64,000 bases of DNA from Macrococcoides caseolyticum (lineage in GTDB: Bacteria; Bacillota; Bacilli; Staphylococcales; Staphylococcaceae), in NCBI RefSeq assembly GCF_021366795.1, contig NZ_JAHCPS010000007.1, forward strand, positions 1-64,000. The letters are read 5' to 3'. The notes beneath the pieces are model-generated. The model worked only from the letters and a program-made list of their open reading frames with translations. It was not told where the DNA came from and searched no databases. Below, in pieces: positions 43,009-50,909 of this stretch. The translations under genes were made by a program, and so were the position numbers. The stretch's first letter is position 1, and every line of letters begins with the position of its first letter.

Positions 43009-43860
43009 TTAAAAATTAAAGAAACAAAGTATATCACTGTAATCATCTATCGGTAAAATTGTTTTATGCTCGCTTATATCTACATACTTTCCTTTAATCA
43101 TATCCTTCGTAACTGGTACCTCCATGTCTACGAACAGCGCCATTTCACAAATTGTCCCCTGATTTCCGTTAATATTATAATATTTCATTAAAAATTTAGG
43201 ATCAATATTTCCATTGATGAGTAAGAATCCATTATATTTTTCATACTCAACTTTATATTGCTTTAAAATTTCATTTGTTTCTTCATATCCTTCATTTAAT
43301 ATTGCGCCTGTAATATTAAATGTTTCTATAAGGTCAAAGAATTCAAGAGAATTCCATGAAGCTGACCAACTAATAGTTTTATATCCCCTAATTTTAGTAT
43401 CTACGAAATAAATGAGCTCTTTGGCATCTACGTCGAATGCTTCCCACATATAGTTTTCAGTGAGTTCAAATTTATCTTCTATAATTTCAATGTCTTTAAA
43501 TTTTGGATGAATATATAGGTCTCCACTTATTATTTTCCAGTAAATTAAAGGTTGATAATCACAGTCATAAATTAATAATAATGAGTCTATATACTCAATT
43601 TGCTGTACAAAGGATAAATTAATAATATCTTCAACTTTAATAATAAAGTTTTCTTTATTATGTGGTGGATCCGAAAAGCTAGTCACTAGAATAATCTCTT
43701 GCGGATACTTCCTAAAAATCTCAACAATCGCGTTCACTGCTCTTTCATTCATCATATGTTTTTTGATGAATGTTTTTTCTAATTCTTTTCTTACATTCAA
43801 ATCAATTTTACTTTCATCTACAACTGGTTGTTCTTTTCTCTTTTTAAATAATTTGAACAT
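43009..43860 (-). CDS. Hypothetical protein downstream of corA
   Basis: The 283-residue soluble protein starts with a basic stretch (MFKLFKKRKEQ) and is rich in Ile, Asp, Glu and Tyr (IEYIDSLLLIYDCDYQPLIY, WKIISGDLYIHPKFKDIEII). No motif is recognised. It begins one base after the corA stop and should be co-transcribed with corA. AT content is slightly higher than its neighbours, a weak hint of separate origin. Function unknown. Confidence 0.68.
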   Translation of the reverse strand: MFKLFKKRKEQPVVDESKIDLNVRKELEKTFIKKHMMNERAVNAIVEIFRKYPQEIILVTSFSDPPHNKENFIIKVEDIINLSFVQQIEYIDSLLLIYDCDYQPLIYWKIISGDLYIHPKFKDIEIIEDKFELTENYMWEAFDVDAKELIYFVDTKIRGYKTISWSASWNSLEFFDLIETFNITGAILNEGYEETNEILKQYKVEYEKYNGFLLINGNIDPKFLMKYYNINGNQGTICEMALFVDMEVPVTKDMIKGKYVDISEHKTILPIDDYSDILCFFNF

Positions 43861-43861
43861 A

Positions 43862-44815
43862 TCAGTACCACTTCTTCTTCTTAAAATAAATCATACTCGC
43901 TACAAGCATCACAGCCATAACAATCAAAACTGTGAAATAGCCATATTTCCATTTCAGTTCAGGCATATACTCAAAGTTCATACCATATATTCCTGCAATC
44001 AGTGTTAAAGGTAGGAATACTGTTGATACAAGCGTCAGTATTTGCATCACGCGATTCATACGGTAATTGTTATATGATTCATAATTACTTCTGATTTCAT
44101 CGGTCAGTTCCTGTGCATTCTTAATGATATTCTTTTGTTTAATCATATGATCTTGAATATGATGAATATAATGATGATCATGCTCTGACTCAATCAATTG
44201 TTCGTTTCTTTCTAATTCATCAACGAGTTCTGACATTGGTACTATAATCCCTTTGATTCGAATCAATTTCGAACGTAATTCAAAAATTTCATCCATAATA
44301 TGATGTTGTGCTTTATCTTTTGCATGTCGCTTCTCAAAACTTAATACTTTATCTTCAATTGATTCAACCGTTTCTGTATAAAAGTCGACAATTTTATCTA
44401 ATAGCATCATTGCTGCTATACGCGGTGTAAGATGAACTGGGGCTTCTTCTTCCAGTTCTTTTGCTAGTGCATCGATTTCATCACTTGCCTCAATATCTTC
44501 TGCATGATAAGTGATAAAAATATTGTCTTTCAGAAGTACATTTATCGTTTCTGCTTCATATGTATCCGGCTCTATCTTCTGATACACTAAATATTCATAA
44601 TTCCTATAGTTCTTATATTTAGGTCTTGAATTACTATGAATAACATCTTCAATTGTTAGTCCATTGATTTCAAAGTGTTGTTTAAAGAGTTCACTCTCTT
44701 CTTCATTCGCACCTTCAAAGTCAAACCAGATGAAGGACGCATCTTTCGGTATGTCATCGATTGTATCTGCTCGTATTAATTTATTATTATTTTGGTACAT
44801 AATACTCAATGCCAC
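43862..44815 (-). CDS. corA: CorA-type magnesium/divalent-cation channel
   Basis: The 317-residue protein has a large cytosolic N-terminal alpha/beta domain, a long helix, and two C-terminal membrane helices. The pore signature GMN occurs in AGIYGMNFEYMPEL before the last helix, and a lysine-rich end (YFKKKKWY) follows. CorA pentamers admit Mg2+, Co2+ or Ni2+. The start is taken as GTG at 44815, about ten bases after GAGGGG; an upstream in-frame ATG at 44839 lacks a site. An unknown gene follows after one base. Confidence 0.9.
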   Translation of the reverse strand: MALSIMYQNNNKLIRADTIDDIPKDASFIWFDFEGANEEESELFKQHFEINGLTIEDVIHSNSRPKYKNYRNYEYLVYQKIEPDTYEAETINVLLKDNIFITYHAEDIEASDEIDALAKELEEEAPVHLTPRIAAMMLLDKIVDFYTETVESIEDKVLSFEKRHAKDKAQHHIMDEIFELRSKLIRIKGIIVPMSELVDELERNEQLIESEHDHHYIHHIQDHMIKQKNIIKNAQELTDEIRSNYESYNNYRMNRVMQILTLVSTVFLPLTLIAGIYGMNFEYMPELKWKYGYFTVLIVMAVMLVASMIYFKKKKWY

Positions 44816-44860
44816 GTTACTCTCACCCCTCTTACGCATATTATACTTGATTTACATATA

Positions 44861-44889
44861 AAAAGACCAAGACAAATTGTCTTGGTCCA
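44861..44889 (-). terminator. Terminator of the VOC gene
   Basis: GACCAAGACAA pairs with TTGTCTTGGTC, with a T run on the minus strand. Confidence 0.9.
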
Positions 44890-44904
44890 ACTTTGCTTTA
44901 AGCT

Positions 44905-45333
44905 TTAATTCCCATTAAACATCCAGTGTACACCGTATTTATCATCTAAAGCTCCCATTACGCCACCCCAGAATTGTTCTTCAATTGGCATGTGTACTTT
45001 CGTATCCGCATGTGCTGCTACTTTATTGAACAACTTAGTCATATTCTCAGTATCTTCTGCATTTGATTTATCCCAATTAATTGATAATGAAATGCTGTTA
45101 TTGAAATCACCTACTTTACCAAATCTGTCAGCAGCATAAAGTGTGTGTCCAGCTACTTTAAATTCTGAATGCATTGTCATTTCATCTGCTTGTTCTGGGT
45201 CTACTCCGAATTGTCCTGCTTGCTCTCTTCCTACTGGTAAACGATTCACGTCTGTTGCACCAAATACCTCTTCGTAATATGCTAAAGCTTCTTTTGCACT
45301 TTCAAACGCTAAGTAAGGAATTAATTGTGTCAT
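44905..45333 (-). CDS. PhnB-like VOC-family protein
   Basis: The 142-residue VOC protein resembles the copy at 35621: LIPYLAFESAKEALAYYEEVFG at the N terminus (split around residue 14), HSEFKVAGHTLYAAD in the middle and WGGVMGALDDKYGVHWMFNGN at the end. Ligand residues are not certain. Members of this group bind divalent metals or small ligands; the role is unknown. GGAGGTCTATC precedes the ATG. It stands alone with its own terminator. Confidence 0.83.
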   Translation of the reverse strand: MTQLIPYLAFESAKEALAYYEEVFGATDVNRLPVGREQAGQFGVDPEQADEMTMHSEFKVAGHTLYAADRFGKVGDFNNSISLSINWDKSNAEDTENMTKLFNKVAAHADTKVHMPIEEQFWGGVMGALDDKYGVHWMFNGN

Positions 45334-45408
45334 GATAGACCTCCAATTTTTTATTGTATTTCAAATTAAATATACCACAACTCAATTTTTTATCCTATTC
45401 ATAACATT

Positions 45409-46605
45409 TTATTTAACCTTATCATCAAATACTGAAATTGTTCCGCCATAGTTTGCAACCCATACATCACCTGTTGTATTTTCATAGGTAATGCCGATAG
45501 GATGGAAACCTGCGTCTACTCTTGTAATTTCTATTAATGTTTTTGCATCAAACTTAGAAACAGTATTTTCGTTATAGTTAACGATATAAAGTGCTGTACT
45601 GTCCGTTGATATCGCCATTGAGCGTGGTTCTTGCCCTGTTGTAGCATGTCCTATTACAGAATCAGTTGCTACATCATATTTTAAAAGCTCGTTAGCACCA
45701 GCTACAGTGATATAGATTGTCTTACCCTTATTATCCAATACGAGGTGACGAGGTCTCTCCCCCGTCTTTAGAATCATCTTACTTTTACCTGTTTTAAGAT
45801 CTACTTTATATATTTCATTTGAAAACATTGCTGTAACATATGCTGTATTGTTATCCGGCAATGAAACAATTCCACGAGGCATTGCATTCAATGGAATTTG
45901 TTCAGTTTGTTTTGCTGTTTTTGTATCGACAACCGATAATGACTTATCACACCAGTTAGAGACTAGTAACTTTGAATCATCTTTCGTTAAAGCGACATAT
46001 TTAGGAACTCGACCGACTTGAATTACTTGGTCCCAATCCTTCTTCTCAGCGTTATAGCGATATACTACAGACTCAGCTATCGCTTTCCCCGCTGTACACA
46101 TATCTTCTGCTTCAGCTCCGTGATCTGTGAGTTGATATTGTGAAACATAAGCGTATTTACCATCCTTTGTCCATGCTGCCTCAACAGGAGCACCACTGAC
46201 AGGTTTATCAAACCCTTTAATACCGAATTTATTAAAGTCCACCGTATCTGATAATTTCTTAACGAGCTTACGCGTCTTAGCATCATATACAGTAATCGTA
46301 TGCTGATACATCATATTATTTGCTATTACTAACCCTTTATTGTTCGCCACAACTGATTTAGGTGTGACAGGCCCTTCAGAGATCGTATCGATTAATTTCA
46401 TCTTTGTCGTATTTGATGCAGGTCTATCTTTATCAATATGATCACTTTGATTGTCCGCTGTTGTTTTTTCAGGTGTAGATTTGTCTGATGATTCGTCTGA
46501 TGATTTTTCTGATTGTGTTGCTTTAGATGTATCCTGTTTATCTTCATTACTACATCCAGTGATAATTAATATGACTGATAATAATAAAAACTGAAGCGTA
46601 CGCAT
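45409..46605 (-). CDS. YncE-like beta-propeller lipoprotein
   Basis: The 398-residue precursor has a signal peptide ending in the lipobox IITGC (Cys18), a Ser/Asp/Lys-rich linker (~20-68), and a seven-bladed propeller of YVTN/NHL-like repeats: KYVALTKDDSKLLVSNW, PRGIVSLPDNNTAYVTAMF, PRHLVLDNKGKTIYITVAG and PRSMAISTDSTALYIVNY. Two cysteines, in MCTAG and NWCDK, may bind metal or form a disulfide. It is anchored outside the membrane; ligand unknown. GAGGAACGTT precedes the ATG. Confidence 0.85.
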   Translation of the reverse strand: MRTLQFLLLSVILIITGCSNEDKQDTSKATQSEKSSDESSDKSTPEKTTADNQSDHIDKDRPASNTTKMKLIDTISEGPVTPKSVVANNKGLVIANNMMYQHTITVYDAKTRKLVKKLSDTVDFNKFGIKGFDKPVSGAPVEAAWTKDGKYAYVSQYQLTDHGAEAEDMCTAGKAIAESVVYRYNAEKKDWDQVIQVGRVPKYVALTKDDSKLLVSNWCDKSLSVVDTKTAKQTEQIPLNAMPRGIVSLPDNNTAYVTAMFSNEIYKVDLKTGKSKMILKTGERPRHLVLDNKGKTIYITVAGANELLKYDVATDSVIGHATTGQEPRSMAISTDSTALYIVNYNENTVSKFDAKTLIEITRVDAGFHPIGITYENTTGDVWVANYGGTISVFDDKVK

Positions 46606-46726
46606 AACGTTCCTCTTTCCATTTTTTATTTAAATATATCATAAATTAAATGGTGAAACAGTGAAAATTTAGTTGTTAATTTTTTTATGTTATATTATGA
46701 ATAAATTAACTCATGGAGGGGTTCAT

Positions 46727-47791
46727 ATGTGGCATGATAATCAATTAACAAAGCGTCTCGGAATTCAGTATCCTATTATACAAGCAGGAATGGCTGGGAG
46801 TACGACATCTGAACTCGTTGCTGCTATTAGTAACGAAGGTGGTTTAGGTACGATAGGTGCAGGATACATGACAGCAGATGCACTTGCACAGGAAATCGCT
46901 GCTGTTCGTAAGTTGACAGATAAGCCTTTTGCAGTAAATTTATTTGTTCCTGAAGCCATTGAATATCAAGAGGATGATGTCCAAATTGTTCAACAACAGC
47001 TGAAGCCTTTGTATGACAAATATAATCTTGAAATCGCTGAGATTAAGGACCATCCTGAAAGTGAATTTTACGATAAACTTGAGCTGTTGATTGATCTACA
47101 CATACCTGTCGCAAGCTTTACTTTCGGTCTGCCTGATAAAGAGATAGTTCATAAGTTAACAGCTAACGGTATTATCTCTATTGCAACAGCGGGGTCAGTT
47201 GAAGAAGCAATAGCCATTGAAAATGCTGGATTTGATATGGTCGTTGCCCAAGGTTATGAAGCTGGTGGCCATAAAGGGTCATACACGAATGCACGTGGCA
47301 TCGGAACTATCGCTTTAATTCCTCAAATAGTTGATCAAGTATCTATTCCGGTCATCGCTGCAGGCGGTATTATGGATGCTCGCGGTGTCCTTGCCGCATT
47401 AACACTAGGTGCTCAAGGTGTGCAAATGGGGACAGCTTTTCTGACCTCTCATGAAAGTAAAGCTCCGGTCATCCATAAAGATGCAATCCTTCACGCACAA
47501 CCGAGTGATACAGTCATCACTAACGTATTCAGCGGGAAAAGTGCACGTGGTATCGAAAATGATTTTATAAGAACACTAGAATCAAGTGATATTGAACCAA
47601 TATGTTATCCCTTACAAAACGACTTAACAAAAAGTATTCGTGCCAGCGCTGCTCAAGCGAATAATAAAGAGCATCTTCACTTATGGTGCGGTCAAGCACC
47701 TTTACTTGCAAAGAAGTTAAACGCTCAAGGCATCTTCAGGGAAATTGTTGCCCAAGTAAATCATCAAATACTTGATTTAACGTCAAAATAA
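46727..47791 (+). CDS. Nitronate monooxygenase (NMO / 2-nitropropane dioxygenase family)
   Basis: The 354-residue FMN-dependent TIM-barrel protein oxidises nitronates such as propionate-3-nitronate. It begins LGIQYPIIQAGMAGSTTSEL and has the glycine-rich FMN/phosphate segments AQGYEAGGHKG, PVIAAGGIMDARGV and GAQGVQMGTAFL. The ATG at 46727 follows GGAGGGG at five bases. A possible alternative for such genes is enoyl-ACP reductase FabK, but the HxGxGxG-like QGYEAGGHKG fits NMO. Confidence 0.87.
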   Translation: MWHDNQLTKRLGIQYPIIQAGMAGSTTSELVAAISNEGGLGTIGAGYMTADALAQEIAAVRKLTDKPFAVNLFVPEAIEYQEDDVQIVQQQLKPLYDKYNLEIAEIKDHPESEFYDKLELLIDLHIPVASFTFGLPDKEIVHKLTANGIISIATAGSVEEAIAIENAGFDMVVAQGYEAGGHKGSYTNARGIGTIALIPQIVDQVSIPVIAAGGIMDARGVLAALTLGAQGVQMGTAFLTSHESKAPVIHKDAILHAQPSDTVITNVFSGKSARGIENDFIRTLESSDIEPICYPLQNDLTKSIRASAAQANNKEHLHLWCGQAPLLAKKLNAQGIFREIVAQVNHQILDLTSK

Positions 47792-47821
47792 TAAATAATC
47801 CACGATTCTTAACTAAATATA

Positions 47822-47860
47822 ATTAAAAGCTCTCAGATGATTTTCTGAGAGCTTTTAATT
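47822..47860. terminator. Bidirectional terminator between NMO and permease genes
   Basis: TTAAAAGCTCTCAGA pairs with TCTGAGAGCTTTTAA, a long perfect stem serving convergent genes. Confidence 0.92.
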
Positions 47861-49176
47861 TAAATCATACCTTTTTTCTTTTGATTAAGATAGATTGGAA
47901 TACCAAGGAGTGTCACAACTATACCTGTGACAGCTAACCCAAATTGTGTGAACAGTGTGTTTACCATCACGAATATACCAGCAAGTAGTGCGATTAACGG
48001 AATCACTGGATACAGTGGTACTTTGTAAGAACGTGCTAAGTCCTTTTCTTTTTTGCGTAGAATAAATACCGCATAGAATGCCATACAGTAAAATGCCCAG
48101 ATGACAAAGACAAGCATGTTTGTAATTGAATCAAAGGCACCAAGTGACACCATAATCATCGCAATGATTACCTGGATTAAACCACTCACCCATGGCGCTC
48201 CGCTACGTGTGCGCTTCATAATCATTTCTTTGAAAGGCAGTAATCCTTGCTGTGCCATCGCTTCCGGCACACGCATTCCTGTCATTGTATAACCATTTAA
48301 TGCACCGTAAACTGACACCATAATACCGATAGTAATCAACTTACCACCAGACTGCCCGAAAAGAATTTGTGCCGTTTCAGTCGCAGCATTAAGACTACCT
48401 TGAAGTGATGAGATTGGTTGCGTAAATAAAAACGCTGCGTTTACAAGTAAATAGATTACCGTAACTAAACCTAAGCCTAACGTAATAGCAAGCGGTAAAT
48501 CTCTTTTAGGATTTTTCATTTCCCCGGCAATATTACCGACATGAATCCAGCCATCATAGGCAAACATGGTCGCAAGTAAGCCTGCACCAAGCGCAGTGAA
48601 GAAGTTAATTCCTGAATCACCTGTCGTTGGTATGAACGATACTTCAACGTCTCCTTTATGCATTAAGCCAAATATTACGATTGCCACAATCGGTATCAGT
48701 TTAACAACTAAAGTCACAGACTGCAGCATACCTCCTGCCTTTGAGCCTAAGCAGTTAATTAACAGAATCGAAAACATAGCAAGTACAGCAATCACAAATA
48801 CCCATGATTGATTCAGATGTAGTAAATTTCTTACCTGCTCTGCAAAAACGATAGATTGTGCTGCAATCATCGCAGGAAAATATATAAAACTTTGTGCCCA
48901 GCCAGCTAAAAATCCATAAAACTTACCATATGTATAATCAATGTAGGTTGTTAATCCCCCATTGCGCGGGATAGCTGCTGCAAGCTCTGCTACAGTAAGT
49001 CCGGCACAAATTGTAATTAATCCTCCAAGCAACCAGACAAAAAGTGTCATCCCCGATGTTCCGGTAACTTCTGTTGTGTTTGATATTTTAAAGAATACGC
49101 CTGATCCTATAACTGTACCCATAACGAGTGCAAGTGCAGGAAAGAAACCGATTCCTTTTTTTGTAGTTTGATTCAT
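47860..49176 (-). CDS. APC-superfamily amino-acid permease (SteT/LAT-like)
   Basis: The 438-residue, 12-helix transporter starts with GFFPALALVMGTVIGSGVF, the APC helix-1 motif, and has FAYDGWIHVGNIAGEMKNPKR where the substrate-binding helix 6 unwinds. The pattern fits the L-amino-acid exchanger (LAT/SteT) subfamily, so serine/threonine or branched/aromatic exchange is plausible. The ATG at 49176 has AAGGAGG five bases upstream. The gene is divergent from the amidotransferase. Confidence 0.87.
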   Translation of the reverse strand: MNQTTKKGIGFFPALALVMGTVIGSGVFFKISNTTEVTGTSGMTLFVWLLGGLITICAGLTVAELAAAIPRNGGLTTYIDYTYGKFYGFLAGWAQSFIYFPAMIAAQSIVFAEQVRNLLHLNQSWVFVIAVLAMFSILLINCLGSKAGGMLQSVTLVVKLIPIVAIVIFGLMHKGDVEVSFIPTTGDSGINFFTALGAGLLATMFAYDGWIHVGNIAGEMKNPKRDLPLAITLGLGLVTVIYLLVNAAFLFTQPISSLQGSLNAATETAQILFGQSGGKLITIGIMVSVYGALNGYTMTGMRVPEAMAQQGLLPFKEMIMKRTRSGAPWVSGLIQVIIAMIMVSLGAFDSITNMLVFVIWAFYCMAFYAVFILRKKEKDLARSYKVPLYPVIPLIALLAGIFVMVNTLFTQFGLAVTGIVVTLLGIPIYLNQKKKGMI

Positions 49177-49299
49177 AATGACCTCCTTAATCTTCAATTA
49201 TAATAGCATATAATAGCTAGAACGGGTGGGGAAAATGTGTTAATTTTTAATTGATTCCGGGTAAACAAATAATCAATAACGTATAAAAGGAGATTTACT

Positions 49300-50028
49300 A
49301 TGTCATTACCCATTATTGGAATAACAACAATGATAGAACCTGATGGTGATTTACATTTGCGCCCAAGTTATATTAATGCAATCTCAGATTTAGGCGGTGC
49401 CCCGATGCTGCTGGCAAAATGTGATAATGAAGATGCGATAAAAGCACAAGTAAATCGTATCGATGGATTATATCTCACAGGTGGCACAGATATTGATCCT
49501 GCCACATATGACGAAGAACCCCATCCACAATTAGGCTTTGTAGAGCTTGGTCGTGATGAATATGAAATCAAGTTAATCAAATATGCACTAGAACTTGGAG
49601 TACCTATTTTTGCTGTTTGTCGAGGTAGTCAATTACTTAATAGTATTAATGGGGGTACAATGTATCAACATCTTGCTGACCAATATGAGGGAGATTTAAT
49701 CCAACATAAACAACAATCTGCACGTGATTACCTGCAACACACAGTATATGTTGAAGAAGGTTCTAAGTTGCATGATATCGTTGGGGTTGATACTTTTAAA
49801 GTTAACAGTTTCCATCATCAAGCAAACCACGAAATAGCAGATGAATTTAACTTAGCTGCTAAAGCACCGGATGGTGTCATAGAAGCAATTGAGTTTAAAA
49901 CTGATCAGTTTGTACTTGCGACACAATTCCATCCTGAAGATGTTTACAAAATAAGTGAACCAAACAAAAAAATCTTACAGGCATTCATTAACGCTGCAAA
50001 AGAATATGATAATCAGGATGCAGATTAA
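49300..50028 (+). CDS. Class-I glutamine-amidotransferase-like hydrolase (peptidase C26, PuuD-like)
   Basis: The 242-residue protein resembles gamma-glutamyl-GABA hydrolase. The nucleophile Cys107 lies in FAVCRGSQLLN, the loop LTGGTDIDPATY (about 59-70) is conserved, and the His/Glu pair is in TQFHPED. It should hydrolyse gamma-glutamyl amides in the cytoplasm. AAAGGAG precedes the ATG, and a strong terminator follows. No other putrescine-degradation gene is nearby, so the substrate is uncertain. Confidence 0.85.
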   Translation: MSLPIIGITTMIEPDGDLHLRPSYINAISDLGGAPMLLAKCDNEDAIKAQVNRIDGLYLTGGTDIDPATYDEEPHPQLGFVELGRDEYEIKLIKYALELGVPIFAVCRGSQLLNSINGGTMYQHLADQYEGDLIQHKQQSARDYLQHTVYVEEGSKLHDIVGVDTFKVNSFHHQANHEIADEFNLAAKAPDGVIEAIEFKTDQFVLATQFHPEDVYKISEPNKKILQAFINAAKEYDNQDAD

Positions 50029-50066
50029 AAAAATTGGAGTGCTCATTAAGCACTCCAATTTTTTTA
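50027..50066. terminator. Bidirectional terminator
   Basis: AATTGGAGTGCT pairs with AGCACTCCAATT, with seven-base A and T tracts outside. It ends both the amidotransferase and the ppdK operon. Confidence 0.93.
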
Positions 50067-50067
50067 A

Positions 50068-50892
50068 TTATTTCTTTCTTCTTAAATGTTTCTCGATATA
50101 AAATGCTGATTCTTCAATAGATTTATATTCAGTATTAATAACCGTTGCATTTAAACGATTAAATACTTCTTCAGCGTAACTTAATTCTTCTTTAATACGC
50201 TTCAAGTCATTATATTGACCTGGGCCAGTAAGTCCTAAAACTTTCACACGTTCAGTACGGATATTCATAATGTAATTAGGACTTGCCGTTAACCCGAATA
50301 CCTTTAAATTCTTCTGTGCATACACTTCTTCTGGAATTGGCGATTCAGGTACTAAAGGGATATTCGCCACTTTATAACCTTTGTTCGCTAAATACATACT
50401 TAACGGTGTCTTTGACGTTCTGGATACCCCAACAATTATTGCATCAGCTTCTGCAAGATTATGAAAATTCTTACCATCATCATATTTTACAGAGTATTCT
50501 ATCGCCTCTATACGCTTAAAATACTCTTCATCCATCTTACGTAATGCACCGCTCTCACCTATTGGTTCCATGTCAGTATGGTTTTGGATGACCTGAATGA
50601 GTCCTGTCATATAATCAATATAAGAAAGTCCCGTTTCTTTTGCAAAGGCTTTACCTAATCGATTGAACTCTGGATTCACGAGCGTCGTGACAACAACTGC
50701 CTCTTTTTGCTTAGCCAGCTCTAGAATATTCTTAAATTCCTCTTCATCTTTGATAAATGAAAATTTCTTCACACTTACAGATGTGAGTTTTGGAAACTGA
50801 GATAACGTTGCATGTAACATTCTATCAGCCGTTTCACCGATAGAATCAGAAATAATATAGATAATTAAATCTTTTGTTTCATATTTACTCAA
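50068..50892 (-). CDS. Bifunctional PPDK regulatory kinase/phosphorylase (PDRP, DUF299)
   Basis: The 274-residue protein inactivates PpdK by ADP-dependent phosphorylation and reactivates it by Pi-dependent dephosphorylation. The N-terminal YIISDSIGETADRM, the unusual P-loop GVSRTSKTPLS (about 150) and AGKP-less YKVANIPLVPE segments are typical. The start is read as TTG at 50892, six bases after AGGAGG, giving MSKYETKDL; the open frame extends into ppdK without a ribosome site. It follows ppdK by 17 bp. Confidence 0.92.
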   Translation of the reverse strand: MSKYETKDLIIYIISDSIGETADRMLHATLSQFPKLTSVSVKKFSFIKDEEEFKNILELAKQKEAVVVTTLVNPEFNRLGKAFAKETGLSYIDYMTGLIQVIQNHTDMEPIGESGALRKMDEEYFKRIEAIEYSVKYDDGKNFHNLAEADAIIVGVSRTSKTPLSMYLANKGYKVANIPLVPESPIPEEVYAQKNLKVFGLTASPNYIMNIRTERVKVLGLTGPGQYNDLKRIKEELSYAEEVFNRLNATVINTEYKSIEESAFYIEKHLRRKK

Positions 50893-50909
50893 AGTGTACC
50901 TCCTGTTAT